Shown: positions 1 to 12,818, counted from the stretch's first letter. The stretch is 64,000 nt of DNA from Symbiodinium kawagutii (GCA_009767595.1 VSDK01004576.1:83178-147177), one strand, 5' to 3'. Notes: generated by a model not told the origin, from the sequence alone. Numbers and translations are program-made.

Positions 1-355
1 AACGTTTTGTAATCCAGGATCATCATGAGAGATTCATATTATTGATCAACCAGATTTTAATCCATAATCCCATCAATACTGATCCATCCAGCTCTCAACA
101 AACCAGGATTTGTTGCTCCCATCAATAATGAACCCAACTTTCAAACACACCAGATCAACCAGCCATACTATGGGATTATCATGGGAGATCCACCTTCACA
201 AACCAGATTTCAATCATTTTTAATCCATCAACGATGATCCTTTCATAAATAAACCACATATGTTTAGCAAGTGAATCACTAGCCACCTCTGGTGATGTCA
301 ACCCTGACCTGTGCCCTGACGCCATGTAGCGCCCTGGTGGCTAAGGTACCTACAG

Positions 356-481
356 ATGGTGCAAGAGACCTCGATCTACAAACAGTTCAAGGAAGCCATG
401 GAGGTTCATCCCAAGGGGCATCAGCACATGGGGGCGCGGCTTGGTGCAGCGGGCGCAGCTGAGCTCACCATGGCTCTCCAA
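356..481 (+). CDS. Host exon MVQETSIYKQFKEAMEVHPK
   Basis: Follows CCTACAG, 42 codons in phase 0, GC-rich against its flanks, ending CAA|GTTATT. Reads MVQETSIYKQFKEAMEVHPK then an Ala/Gly-rich GARLGAAGAAEL. The ATG may be internal. Unknown product. Confidence 0.5.
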
Positions 482-1112
482 GTTATTTTGTGCTACTTAA
501 ATCGGGATTCCGGGGCTAGTTCAGCTAGAGGCTTCAGCTCACCATGGTTGTAACAGGCACTGCACATGCAGTAGCTGGTGAGCTGATGAGCTTGTCGATG
601 GGTGCCGCATGAACCCAATTGCTTGTTTTTGTTTGACCAACAATGTATTAAATTGTTGCTAATTTGTTACATAGCTTAGCAGCTTGGTTTCATGTGCGTA
701 TAGCTTGACACTGTTCCCTTTGATGGTTCATTTGTGATGCGTTGGTTAAACACTCAAACTCCAATCAGGTCTCTACATGTTTATACAGAGTTCAACTATT
801 TTTGCTATACGATACTACGAGTCTTGGCTACCGGTCAGAACCTTGTAGTCCGGATAACATCCCATCAATGATTGATTTTTGTTTTTATTGGTGTCCTGAT
901 GCAGCTTGCCATGGAAATGACAATGGTATCATGGTAATATCAAGGTTGAACCAATTATATCCAGGTGGTAAAGACTATGTGGGTGTTTCTCAAAATGGGG
1001 GAACCACAACAAACAATTGGTCTACCAGAAATGATGAATCCAAGAAATATCATAACTGAGGGTACATCAGGTACATCATACATCGATCTATCAAAAGAAA
1101 CCACCATATGAT

Positions 1113-1217
1113 GGGTGTTTCTCAAAACAGGGGACCTCCCAAATCATCCACTGTTAATCATTTATAGTAATATACCAACCATAACTTTGGGGTGTTCCCA
1201 TGGCTTGAGAACCCCCC
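1113..1217. mobile_element. Palindromic MITE-like repeat, copy 1
   Basis: Family pattern: GGTGTTTCTCAAAATAGGGG at one end, AAATCATCCA and TTATAGTAATA in the middle, and CCCTATGACTTGAGAAACCA at the other; the ends are inverted. This copy has both ends. Confidence 0.65.
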
Positions 1218-1230
1218 ATGGCTTGATGCT

Positions 1231-1344
1231 TACAGGACCCCCCACGCAGCTCGGGTTGGTCATGGACACCGCCCCTGTGGCGAAACGCCGCTGGTTTGCC
1301 AGGTGGCCAGCAATGTTCGGTCGGAGGTCGTCAACAGTATCGAG
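1231..1344 (+). CDS. Host exon-like segment VASNVRSEVVNSIE
   Basis: GC-rich island. The best part is 1303-1344 (VASNVRSEVVNSIE|GTCAGC) after GCCAG. It sits directly behind a copy of the palindromic MITE-like repeat. A second frame is also open. Confidence 0.35.
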
Positions 1345-1684
1345 GTCAGCGGCGGCACACAGGTTGGGGTGGAAATGACCCACAATACAATCTCATCATG
1401 ATAGTTATAATATGGTGGTCATTTCCATCCCATTGGAACAGTTATATTGATTTTTCCAATTTCATTTTGGAGGTTAGAACATGTTAGAACCAACAAGAAC
1501 TAAGGGATCATAACCTGACTGATGGTGAAAACATCTATCATCATTTGGCCAATCTATCCGTTTATCTATGCATCTACATTTGTTTATTCTGAAAACAACA
1601 ATATTTTGAAGAGTTGGCTACAGCCACAAACTTAGGATTAGATAGATAGATTTTGATCCACCCCCGATGGGTTACGGATCTCAG

Positions 1685-1750
1685 GTGCCACTGCTGGACG
1701 AATGGAAAGAGAAAGCCAGCGAGGCCGTGCTGGGCAACGCGCCTGGGGAT
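1685..1750 (+). CDS. Host exon VPLLDEWKEKASEAVLGNAP
   Basis: Follows ATCTCAG, 22 codons in phase 0, ending GAT|GTAGCG. Amphipathic helix-like. No family recognised. Confidence 0.45.
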
Positions 1751-2003
1751 GTAGCGGTCTTCACACCATGAAGCTGTTTCTTAACCATGATCCAAGCGGT
1801 GCATTAAGCCATGGGAACAAATCAAGCCGTTGAAATGATCTTCAAACGGTGATTTGCCCATGGTCCAAACGATGGTTTCTGATTCAACGGTACAAGCCAT
1901 GGTAGTGTTCACGGTTACGATTACTTGAGTAGCATGCTGAACGTTGTTTGACATCGCCTGGACCCTCACCCCAACTCTTTGATGTGGTGTTTTGTGACAA
2001 TTA

Positions 2004-2089
2004 GTGGTTTCTAAGAAGGGGGTACCCCAAAAATGGACGGATTATCAATGCTGATCATTTCGGGATCCCTTATGACCTGAGAAGCCACT
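2004..2089. mobile_element. Palindromic MITE-like repeat, copy 2
   Basis: Begins GTGGTTTCTAAGAAGGGGGT and ends GACCTGAGAAGCCACTA. Confidence 0.6.
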
Positions 2090-2094
2090 AGATA

Positions 2095-2197
2095 GTGGTT
2101 GTTTAAAATTGGTGACCCCAAAAATGGTTGGTTCATCATCATATAAATGGTTTGTAGAAAGGATGATTGGGGCTATCCCTGTTTGGAGAAACCACCA
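2095..2197. mobile_element. Palindromic MITE-like repeat, diverged copy
   Basis: TTGGTGACCCCAAAAATGG near one end and TTGGAGAAACCACC at the other. It lies next to copy 2. Confidence 0.4.
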
Positions 2198-2234
2198 AGT
2201 GGCGCAAGATTTGGTAGGGTACTATACTTTCTAG

Positions 2235-2344
2235 CCTCCTGTAGATTAAGCTGGCAATGGAGAAGCAACAATTTTATGGGGAAACGGTGGGAAACCGCGC
2301 GTAATGGGTGATTGTCCATGGCCAGGTTAGTTTAGCAGAGAATA
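2235..2344. mobile_element. Diverged copy of the 111-bp TA-flanked MITE
   Basis: It shares TGGCAATGGA-AAGCAAC near the left, GATTGTC and GCCAxGTTAGTT near the right, with similar total length, compared with 21829-21939. Confidence 0.6.
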
Positions 2345-2695
2345 TTCTTCCTAATTACTTCATACCTCCTCCTTGCTGCTGGTGCAGAAGCATCTTACGA
2401 CATGTGACATACTCCAAGTTACACACCACTTCTTGATAACTCTGCTTGCTACTTGCTGCTCGCAGTCAATGAATGCAAAATGATTCGAGCAGAAGACAAC
2501 ACATCTGAGGATCCCAGGAACGACGTGTTTACTCGATACGTTTCAGTAGCCAAGCCCGTAGAACGAACTATCAAGCTTAGTCAATGCTTACTATTGGTTG
2601 CGACATGACAGCCATTTGTTATAGGCTACAAGCCTACATTGTTTTGTTATTTTTTGGGGGTCATAGTGCTTAACCAAGAGTTATGATCAAGTCAG

Positions 2696-2863
2696 ACTAC
2701 TGTACGCCACGTATTTCTCGAGTATCCCGGGACGCTGCAAGGCCATCGAAGGATGGAAGACCAGCTTCCTGGAGAAATATCCAGAACACGAGAAGAGCCT
2801 GTCTGGAGATCTCGGGCTGCGGTCTGCAGACTTTCCCAAGATTGTCCTGACTTGCTTCTACTG
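2696..2863 (+). CDS. Host exon LLYATYFSSIPGRCKAIEGW
   Basis: After AAGTCAG. Reads LLYATYFSSIPGRCKAIEGW then KTSFLEKYPEHEKSLSGDLG; the frame runs to a TGA near 2864. Another plus frame is open but less protein-like. Confidence 0.4.
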
Positions 2864-3271
2864 AATTTCGGTCGATTTCTGGGAATGGGTAAAGATCAAA
2901 GGCTATATTAGCTGGGCCAAGAAGATGATTTGAGACATTTAACATGGTTGGGTATAAGGACCTCCGAGGTTCTAACGATCATCATCAGCAGCACGAAACT
3001 CATGTTCCCTGTGAGGTTGCCATGAATACTGCGAGAATGGTTTTGCTAAATGCCGCGGTAGGTTGTGGAAGTGGTTCGCTAAACTCTATACATATGTGTT
3101 GATTGCCGCAGTCACGATACTTGCCTGTGATAGACATGGTGATTTCACAAAATAGTGACCCAAAAGTTATGGATGGTTTGAAACTGGTCAGAAGATCAAG
3201 GGTGAGAACTGGGAGGTTCGTATTTTGACAATTGTTTTTGACAAACGACAAAATATACAATACATACACAA

Positions 3272-3277
<6 letters not shown>

Positions 3278-3306
<29 letters not shown>

Positions 3307-3307
3307 C
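3278..3307. repeat. (CA)n(TA)n microsatellite
   Basis: ACACACACAC followed by TATATATATA. Similar TA tracts occur near 9348, 9796, 14120 and 63850. Confidence 0.9.
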
Positions 3308-3661
3308 ATCAATCCATTTGAGAGTTTATGTATGTTTATTGGCAACATCTATATATATACATAATATACAGATACAGAATGTGTTTATGTCTATAATATA
3401 CCCTATGCTTCCAGTTGCCAGTCACCATGAAATAGGGTCTGGTCGCCAACCCCAGAAACAACAAGCTGGTAGAAACCAGAACTGGTTATTGTAATGGCTA
3501 CCCAGAATGAAGCTAAACTCCTGGTTGATTGTTATAGGGGGTATCCCCAAAAAAACTTGGAGTTTTCAAATAAAATGGGAACCCCCCAATGGATCAACCA
3601 GGGGTGGCTCGCTTCATCCTGGGTTAACATTACCTACTATTGGCTTGGTGATTGGCTTGGT

Positions 3662-3717
3662 GAGATCCATGGTGCGCGACATATTGCCTCGCGCCGTGGT
3701 GGCCGGAACGGCAGTGG
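3662..3717 (+). CDS. Host exon MVRDILPRAVVAGTAV
   Basis: Short GC-rich segment ending TGG|GTCAGT. Reads SMVRDILPRAVVAGTAV. Unknown product. Confidence 0.35.
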
Positions 3718-4444
3718 GTCAGTAATGACCTCCCAATGAAAGGGATAGTGACTAAGCAACAATGACTAGGTAGTTATGGTTGGCCACGGCATGGTAATGC
3801 TAGGTAGCTAAGTGACAAACTGACTGACTGACCAAAGACAAGACCAACTGCAAGGATTATGTAACTAACTAGCAAACTCACCAACTGACTAGCTAGGGAT
3901 AATTCACCTATGAACTATGAACTGATGAAAATTTAGGAGAATGGCTAAACTAATATACCCCACCAAGAAAGTGATTGACAACTCAAGTCTGCAGGAACCC
4001 GGATCTTACATCCCTGCTGAAGCTGATTGACTTGGGGGTAAGCTATCGAAGCTTTGGAACCCATCGACCATCAGATTCCTATCTTTGGGAGTTCTCATCC
4101 AGTGGCAGCAGGGAATTTCGGGCAGGTGGAAATGGGAGTTCCCCGTTTTGATTTTTTTTACAAGGTACTGTTAAACATCTTTGATTGGGTTTATTCTGGT
4201 TTCATTTTGTTTGTCACTTGCTCCAATGACTTTCACAAGTGTGGTACTTGTGAATATGTTGATAGATGGGTATATTCACCCAAGCCTGAACCCAAGATCC
4301 TTCAATTTCTTGCAACGCAATCGTCTCAAGCAGTGCATGGTCGGAATCTGGTATGTATGTGACTCTCAGCAACGTTACCGTGCAGGAGTGCCTGTGGTGA
4401 TGCTGCTATTTCACCTGGTCTTCGTTCTTGTAGGGGTGTTGCAG

Positions 4445-4530
4445 ATCCTCTACACGCTTTGGAGGCCTTGGGCTGGCGATGCTTGGGAAGCTACCGATCA
4501 AGGGCCTCGACTAGCAAGTGCAACTAGCGA
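4445..4530 (+). CDS. Host exon ILYTLWRPWAGDAWEATDQG
   Basis: Follows GTTGCAG, phase 0. Reads ILYTLWRPWAGDAWEATDQG then PRLASATSE. The preceding 250 bp in the same frame is hydrophobic but lacks coding-like composition. Confidence 0.35.
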
Positions 4531-5375
4531 GCTGAAGAAAGCATCAACCATCTTCATATATCATTAACCCCTTAATGAACCATCATTAAGGATGTGGAGA
4601 GACTTGTTGACTCAGGTTAGGACCGTAATGAACAATGTGAATGGACATTGATCAAGATCTATGACGAGTGGGTAGCAAATGTCCCAAAGCACCATGGCAA
4701 GAAGTGAAATTTTAGACTACTAACTCTGGATTCGCTGTCAGCTTTATAACTATATATGATGGTTTTAGACATGTTTTATGTTCCCAATCTTTACGATGGT
4801 CGGTTGAATAAATGTCATTGACATTGATGTTTTAGGATGGTCGGTCAATGTTTAGGAATTAATGTTTCAATCATTCATCGCCATGGAACAATGTTTTTTG
4901 GGTGGCTCTACTTGAAAAACCAGGTAGTGAAGTATTTTCCCGTTTTTTGGTATCGCCTTCGTGAAGGCTTTTTAGTTCACGGAACATGTTGGTGAGTGAA
5001 ACCATTGGTCGGTTTCTGGGAAAGGCCGGGTTGATATTTAACTGAAGATAAGTCGCTAAGGTAAGTCACTAGAGTAAGTAACTTAGTTTGATATGATATA
5101 TGCTATTTACACAATTACTAAGGATACTTAACACATGTTTATCAAATAAGTATAGGCCAGACCCGAGTATGCCGCGTTTCGCTTCAGCTTTTGTTGTAAA
5201 CGGCGTTGCTTGCATTCATTATATAGCTTCTGCAGTGGAATCTTTGATTCATCCATCATCCAAGATTGGCCTTGGCAAAGTGCCACATTGATTTGTGGCC
5301 AAAAAAAATGTCAGTTGCCAAGGTTAACTGGGTAACCATCTGTTACTAAGGTTCCACTTTGCTTTCCATCTTGGC

Positions 5376-5550
5376 CAAAGTACTAGGCCCTGCATCTGTT
5401 GTTGCTGCCAACCTGAAAACTCTCGGACGCCAGATTGACGACGCTGCTCTGTTGCTGCTGCCGTCGGCGCAGTCGTTCCAAATGAGCGCTGCAAAGAAAG
5501 ACTTTTGGCCAAGCGCGTGGCAGATGATTCCCCCTTTGCCAGTAGAACGT
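5376..5550 (+). CDS. Host exon KVLGPASVVAANLKTLGRQI
   Basis: GC-rich island. Reads KVLGPASVVAANLKTLGRQI then DDAALLLLPSAQSFQMSAAK and KDFWPSAWQ. All six frames are partly open here; this one has the most natural residue mix. Confidence 0.35.
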
Positions 5551-5766
5551 GGATAAATGTGAAAAGATACTACATGCAGGGCGCTTGTCACCCATATATG
5601 TGTGTTCCTGTATTTTTTTGCGTCACGTACACTTTATATGTTTCAAAACATGCGTATACATATACATATACTTACAGATATGCACATGTTTATATAACAA
5701 TAGACCACGTATACATCTATATACAGATGTGGATGTAGACGTATGTGGTTTTGTTTCCGCTGTTTC

Positions 5767-5841
5767 CATGGAACCCATGGATGTCGCCGAAGCATCCCAA
5801 GACCTGGCAGCGGAAGTCGGTGTGCCATGCTTAGGTCGTTA
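5767..5841 (+). CDS. Host exon MEPMDVAEASQDLAAEVGVP
   Basis: Reads VSMEPMDVAEASQDLAAEVG and VPCLG; a GT donor (GGTCGT) follows. It lies after a TA-rich microsatellite. Confidence 0.35.
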
Positions 5842-6243
5842 TGGTATATCAGCTTGTTAACTGCCTGGAGGTTAAACAGCAGCTTTATACCATGGCTACA
5901 TAGTGTATATAACCTCCAGGTTGTATGGTATATCAGCTATACATAGTGTACCTGAAGGTTAAACAGCAGCTATGTTTGATAAGTGTGGGATGGTGTTTTA
6001 ATATCATCGATCCTTTCCTGATACTTCACCGACAAACCAATGCTCGAGGCATACAGTAGCTACTGACACGTAAGAATTCTGCCTACTGATCATTTCAGGT
6101 CCTCAATTATGTAACAAGTTTCTGTAAATGTCTCTGGTGCTCAATCAAGAAATATCATTTGTAGTATTTACATATACTGATAGAATAAATATACATGCAT
6201 TTGGACAAATATTACATTACATGTGTTTCCTCTCAACCAATTG

Positions 6244-6400
6244 CATTTTGTAAATGATCCAGACCCTACGGTCAACTCTGATTCCCAGCAACGCTGCACC
6301 CAGGAGTTTGTATCCGCAACACGATCGAAGCTTGAAGCTGGCAGTGAGAGACATCATGGAGTAGTTCTCATCGAGTCTGATCACAGAAACGTGACCTGTT
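6244..6400 (+). CDS. Host exon-like segment TVNSDSQQRCTQEFVSATRS
   Basis: Open frame with coding-like composition: TVNSDSQQRCTQEFVSATRS then KLEAGSERHHGVVLIESDHR. Borders not placed. Confidence 0.3.
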
Positions 6401-6618
6401 TGACTCGCAATGGGTTAGAGTGTTAACTGTTTCTACCACATCAAGAGTGATAAGATGTGAAAACTTGTTTCTACCATACCAATTTAAACTGTTTGTTGTG
6501 ATCTGCAACTGAGCAGAGGCAGTATGGTGACAATTGTTGCTCTAAGATTCACTTGGGATTATCATTTGATAGTGGTCAGACATTGAGTTATCCCCGTTTC
6601 GGGGCAGGAACTTGACAG

Positions 6619-6746
6619 TCGAATCGATGGTGATGCGCGAAGTTGTTGCACAGGCATCAACCATTCAGGAGTCTTGGGGGTTGCATGAGGGGTTTGTAGG
6701 CCCTTCATGTGGAAACAGAAAGAAAAGAAGAGCTGCTCGGCACCTG
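6619..6746 (+). CDS. Host exon with canonical GTGAGT donor
   Basis: After TTGACAG. Reads ESMVMREVVAQASTIQESWG, then LHEGFVGPSCGNRKKRRAAR and HL|GTGAGT. The basic stretch RKKRRAAR could be a nuclear signal. Confidence 0.5.
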
Positions 6747-7083
6747 GTGAGTTTGCCTGCGCTGTTTAAGTCCCACAAACCAACGGCGCAGTGATGGGAC
6801 GCAGGCCGCCGTTGTCCTAAGGAGATTATTTGTTTCAAAACCAGTCGATAGTGTACTTATGTTCTTCCTTTCGCAGATGGTGGTACCCACAAAGTCATCG
6901 CTAAAAGATGAATGGTGGAAAAGATCGGTGACACATTTAGCATATGTGTGCTAGTTTCAGGATTTGAAGCGTTTGCGAGAACTACCGGGTAATGTTGAGC
7001 CTGCCATTTAGCACAATAGTACTTTATTAATCATGTCCCAACATTGTTTGGCACCGGAAGGGAATAAGACGGGGAGTTGACAG

Positions 7084-7207
7084 CATAGTGAAGCAGCGTC
7101 TGCAGCAGCGATCAACAACAACAAGCAGCAGCAAGTGCATTTCTATGCAAGAAGCTGATGATTTACTGAAAGAGTGTGTGGGCCTGTCGCTATACACCAT
7201 GACACTG
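7084..7207 (+). CDS. Host exon IVKQRLQQRSTTTSSSKCIS
   Basis: After GTTGACAG. 41 codons: IVKQRLQQRSTTTSSSKCIS then MQEADDLLKECVGLSLYTMT and L, ending CTG|GTATGA. Confidence 0.45.
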
Positions 7208-8210
7208 GTATGAACACATCCGGTCGAAAGAACTTTGCCCACCGCTAACGATCATGATTTCAATGGTTGGTCGAATCACTAAGCTGATTGCAACCTCATG
7301 AGTTGCTGAGTTCGGGCAAATGACATGGCTGATTGATGTTGATCATCAACGGATATCATGGCTGGTTCATGGTTGGTTCTGAATGACCTGCTGTTTGATC
7401 ATCTCATGTGTTGGTTCATGACATAGGCCTCCCCATGGCAACGGCCTTATAGCACTACTGGGAGGCAACAGAATCTGGTCTCCATGAGTGATCTTCAATG
7501 CTTCCCCAAGTCATTCTGGTGGTTCCTATTAGCTATGATCAGCTGGGCGTCTTGAGAAACGCCATAGTTCATACGGAATCCAAAAAATATTTGGTTTACT
7601 TATAGATAGATTGCTAGAATGGTTAGTTTAACCAACCAGACTTAATTAATTCAGTTCTAGCTGGCTAATGAATTGGATGATTTCGGGGTACCCCTACTTT
7701 GAGAAACACCCAGCTGGATGATGCTTGGGTTCGTACCACCATAGACAAGCCGCTGTAATTTTGGCAACATCATTTGCCAGCCCTTCACCGCAGCTGTGCA
7801 GGGGCGAAATGTAAGCACCGGCCTTGGTAGTGACGTTGAACTTGTTGATTTAAGCATGGGCTCACTGAGCCATCACTCACTTTAGAGTGCACCTGGGAGT
7901 TATGATTTCAAGTTTGGTGCCTGAAATAAGGAGAAACCCAATGAGTTTGGGTCGAAACATGGCGAAACCGCATTCTATCAGTGGGTTTGGGTCAAAACCA
8001 CATCATTCAACATGGAGAATGACGGATAGGTTAGGGAAACTATACCTGAACTTGGAACGCGACCTTGCAGTTGGTATTCCCTACAGTTTGGCTTTGTTAG
8101 CTGTCTGTGGGCTGAGCCCGCTAGCTGGTTTCTACAAGCTCCAACAACCAAAAATGGATTCCTAGGTTCTATGGATCATGCATGACGCAGCATGTGTACG
8201 ATATGTTGTC

Positions 8211-8280
8211 ACAACAAGTGCCGCTTGCTGCGAGGTATCCCTACGATGCGCCCGTTCCGCCCGCTCCGCCCGCTCTCAGG
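8211..8280 (+). CDS. Host Pro-rich exon YPYDAPVPPAPPAL
   Basis: GC-rich segment reading VPLAARYPYDAPVPPAPPAL. A Pro-rich context is shared with 8963-9006 and 12744-12818, so the three may belong to one gene. Confidence 0.35.
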
Positions 8281-8962
8281 AGAGTCAACCTGATGCGGGG
8301 TTGGTGGTTGTTGGCGCTTAAGAATGGCTGATTAATGATGGTTTAACGATGGTTGAAAATGGTTCACAGGGTTAATTTGATGGGTTAAAGATGCTTGACA
8401 ATGGTTCATGATGATTTTTCATATTTTTTCATATCATCAACAAGCGATTGTAATGTATGGTGGTGCTGGAGTAGATAGAATATCAAATTGGAACATCCCA
8501 ATTAGGTGTATATATCTATGTATTTATTCAATCTGAATATGGAAGTTCATTGGACATGAAATATATTATCTCATATTATGTCTACTCCAGGAAGGATCCA
8601 AACGTGCTTGTAGGGAGAGTTGCTTTCCGCGGCCTTTTGTGTTTTGAATATTGATCAAAGGAATACTGATCAACACCCATACATTTGCGAGTGAAAAAAA
8701 ACCTAATATGTGTGAAAAAATAAAAACACACATGTTTTTATTCACGCATGTTCATGATTGTTCATACATGGCTGTGGGTCGAAACCTTGTACCCCTGGTT
8801 CCCCCATCACTAACCAGCTTGTTTTCCCTTATTATTGTTGGTAAACGGTAAATCCTCCATTAGTTGGTTGGTTAAAGCCTTGACCCAGCTCGCCACATAC
8901 TACTTACCTTACCGTTACAGTAAGGACAGCTATCCCACAGCCGTCACGAGATTTGCCCTCAG

Positions 8963-9006
8963 GATGCCGCCGCCTCCGGTGCCGTGCTATGGAGGCATCA
9001 TGCCAG
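8963..9006 (+). CDS. Host Pro-rich exon MPPPPVPCYGGIMP
   Basis: Follows GCCCTCAG, ends CCAG|GTGCTG. Only 14 codons: MPPPPVPCYGGIMP. Confidence 0.35.
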
Positions 9007-10004
9007 GTGCTGCGGCGTGGGGACCGCGGTGAAATGATCCTCTTAATGGGTACAAGGTGGTCCCAAGCACTTAGAGCGGTTGGTTTATAACCATCTTAAG
9101 TAGGGTGATTTGGCCATTCGGTGTAGGGATTCTATTTTCAACATTCCAAACTGGTTCTGCTTCATGGATTTGCATTCAGCTTTCTGTTTTTCGCGCTAAG
9201 GGACCTGAAATTGTGTCCTTTAGAATGCAGTTTGTTGACGGCTTTTAAGATGGAAATGGCTGGGGTGATCACGCCATGAGAAAACTAACAGACGGCTATG
9301 GGATGAAAACAGGGGGTACCCCTATTCTGAGAAACAGCCATGTGTATATATATATATATATTTAATAATATACATAGTTTGGTTTGTTCTTTTTTGTTTT
9401 GGTCTGTTTTTTTGCGGGGTTCTTCCCCAAGGTTTGAAACATTTCTAGTTGTGTTTTGGTTTTTGCTTTTGCTGTTTGCCTGAATGGTTTTCCCATACTC
9501 AGACTATGTTCTCCCATAAGGCTTACATTCAAAGTAATATTGTTGATGATAAAGCCTGCCATGATCTTCCAGCATATGTTCCATTTCACGGATGTATCTG
9601 ATACATGTATCTATACTTTCTGTTCAATTTCCATGCAGCCAAACCCAGTGTATTGATATCAACTATTACTCACTAACCAATATATTCACCCATGGATCTC
9701 CCATATATCAACAACTTACCATTCACGAATATAGTAATCAAGATGTAAATGCAAAGAAAAACACATTCACAGATATATCTCAATTCACCAATATATTTAT
9801 ATATATATATATACAGTATATATAAGCCATTCACCATTGACCAATCTGTTCCCAGCTGGCCATGTGGATTTGCCATTTCTGCGGAACGCTCTCCAGGGCT
9901 CGGTGTGCCCAGCCTTGGAGATGATCCAGGCGAGGGTTCGTGCAGGCTGGTGACCTTGGTTATAGGTGGGTTAACTAAGGGGAGTAACTAGGGTTATAAG
10001 GTGG

Positions 10005-10130
10005 GTGAACTATGGTTAATGATGGTGAATTAATGGTTAATTACTGGTTAATTAATGGTTAACTATGGTTAATAATGGTTAATTAATGGTTAACTATGGT
10101 TAATAATGGTTAATATAGGTTCGGAATTTT
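10005..10130. repeat. Degenerate TTAATGATGG-type tandem repeats
   Basis: Irregular reiteration of GGTTAATTAATGG and GGTTAACTATGG words. No coding signal. Confidence 0.75.
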
Positions 10131-10889
10131 GAGTTCAGCGAGCTTTTAACTTTTGTGACCAGAATGAGTTGTTTTCTCCGGGGTTTTTAAGCTACTCTTT
10201 TGGTAACACGATCAGAACCCATGAGCACAGAACACTTGTTGACCATTTCATTGACAAAGGAGAATTGAAATTCTGATGGCCCAGGGAAATTAAAGTTCAG
10301 TTCTGATGACCCAGTTGATCAACTGAATTGTATTAAAACAATCTAGCAGATTCAAGACATGGTCCATGAGGTAAGGGAGCTGGGTACCAGGCAGGAACCT
10401 TGGTGATGGCTTTTTCTGTGATTCACCCGGTCGACGGTGAGGAATCCTAATCGTTGGGCTGTTGATCCGGATGATGATGAAGGTCCGGTTATAGCTACAA
10501 CTTGGTTGATGGAAAGTTCCGGTTGGCTGTGACAACAACCTGCTAGAGTTTGGCTTAGCTGTGACATGTCTTTGGGTTCTGCGGTTTCTGCGCTCCTCGC
10601 ACGGCGGATCCCGCGTCGAATCGTTGACTTTGTTCACGCACCACCCACCTTCATCCAGGATAATTAATGCACCACCTCTCTTTGCCAATTTGCTTGGCTG
10701 TTTTTTTGATGATAGTGGTGATGGATATGGCTATGCATCAGGGGCCTTACCCCGAACGGCTGTTCCCATCCCCAAACCGTGAGCTGACTGCCTGTTGGGA
10801 TGAGATCACTGAGTTCTTTGACCCTGCTCGCCTTGTGGATTCCCATAATCTATTAATTACTAGATATTACTAGCCATCATTACCCATAT

Positions 10890-11002
10890 GGTGATTTCTC
10901 AAGTCAGTTTGGGGACCCCAAAGTTGCCATGGTTTGAGTTTCTTCCGATTTCCATGGGTTGATATGCCTGGGGGTACCCCAAACTGGCTTGAGAAACACC
11001 CC
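10890..11002. mobile_element. Palindromic MITE-like repeat
   Basis: GGTGATTTCTCAAGTCAG at the left, GGCTTGAGAAACACC at the right, with GGGGACCCC and GGGGTACCCC inside. Confidence 0.6.
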
Positions 11003-12239
11003 CATATCCCAGGGCGCATTGTTGAATCCATGGCAAGCTCGGGCTTGACCCATCGGTGATGCTGCCATTGACTCGCAACCAGGCGGCTTCCGCCGAGGCA
11101 CATGGTTTAGGGTGAAGAATGGATGGTGGCTTCTTTGCGGTGGAAATTGTATGAGTGATTCTTTGGCGGGTGATTGATGTTGCTTCATTGGTACTGCTGG
11201 AAGGTCACCTGCCTGTTGACTCTAGGTCTGTCTTCCACAAGGTGACCAGCTAGTGGAACAGCCATCATCAGCTGCATCAGCCATGACTTGGCGAAGGTTG
11301 ATTTTGTTGAGGGTTTTAGGCTTAAGCAATGCTTGGGGTTACTGGTTGCCATGCTTAATTTTAGGGGTAGGATAGGTGAACCTTTTCAGGTCAAGCAGGA
11401 GCGAATTTTAGGGGACTTTTCAATGGATTTTTTGTGGACAATTTTTTAGGTCAACCAGGTGGCCATGAAGTCGTGGTTTGGAGCTACCACATGCTGCTCC
11501 CATTTGTGTGAAAGACCCATGAAATCAGTGGCCCACGGAACTCAGCACCTGAGTTAGGACAAGAAATCCGTGGCTTTGCGATGGAACCAAACCTTGGTTG
11601 CAAACATGGGCCAATAACACTGGGTGGTATTGTGTCGTGCCAGTTCCATCCCAATATGGGTGGAGATAGTCTACAATCACCATTTCATGCCAGCATCCAG
11701 GGGCTCAAAGAAAGGTGCCTGATGTTTGGACGCTTACATCCACACATCGACACATCGAGGATCACCTAGCCATGTGTTGACAGTCCAGCACAAGATCCAA
11801 GTTCTAGGCCATCGCCAGGATACATCACCCACTTGATCGCCAAGCTTCGTGACTTTGAGATGCCAACCATTTTGGGGTCCCCTATGACTTGAGAAAGCAC
11901 TATCTGGTTATGTGCCAAAATAGTGGTACCCCAAAACCCAATGGTTTCGTAGTAAAATAGTTTGCTTTGGGTGGGTTGTTGATTCCGGTATTTTGGCACA
12001 TACCGTCACATACCCATATGAATGGGTACTTCACCATGCATTTGTATATCGGTTGCCTATTGGGAATGGTGATTTAGAACCAGTGGAGCTGATTGCCAGC
12101 AGGAACTATCATCAAACCTTCTGTTGACATCTGGGTATGTGCCAAGATAGGGCAACCAATAACCCACCAAGAAAGATCATTTTTCTAGGAAGCCATTGGT
12201 TTTTGGAGCACCACTATTTTGGCACATACCCATTTGTTA

Positions 12240-12700
12240 ACAATCATCATTAGATGTGGTAATTAGCCATCGATCAAACATTGAAATATCGTTATATATC
12301 ATTTGTTGCACATCTATTAACCATCAATTATCAATCATTGTTATAGATATACTTGGTAATGCGTCATTTACTATCAATGAACCGTTTTATATCATATTTG
12401 CTCACGACCATTTATTGACCATCTATTCCGCTTAATTATCAACCATCATTAGACTTGGCTATTTGGTTACCAACGATTTATAAACCATCGATGTATCATC
12501 TACTAACATCTATCAACCATCTGAAACTAGATCCGTCTATCAACCACTAAGTAACCATCTGCCTAACCATCTATTTGAAACTAGATCCATCCATCAACCA
12601 TCTGAAACTAGTTCCATCTATTATCATCTATCAAAATCTATCAGCCATCAACTAACATCTATCAACCATCTACTAACATCCACTAACATCTATCACCCAT
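12240..12700. repeat. Degenerate AACCATCTATC-type tandem repeats
   Basis: Irregular words ATCTATCAACCATC and ACTAACATCTATCA. No gene seen across this stretch. Confidence 0.7.
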
Positions 12701-12743
12701 GCCTAGATTTGGTTCTCGGGTCAATCATCTATCGGCGGCATGT

Positions 12744-12818
12744 AATCCAGATGTCAACCTCCATGCAGGCGGCCTCCCTGCGTATGGTGGCATGCCACCT
12801 CCAGGCGGATGGTGGTGA
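12744..12818 (+). CDS. Host Gly/Pro-rich exon, possible gene end
   Basis: Reads NPDVNLHAGGLPAYGGMPPP then GGWW and TGA. The AYGGMPPP pattern resembles CYGGIMP at 8963-9006. Confidence 0.35.
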   Translation, partial: NPDVNLHAGGLPAYGGMPPPGGWW

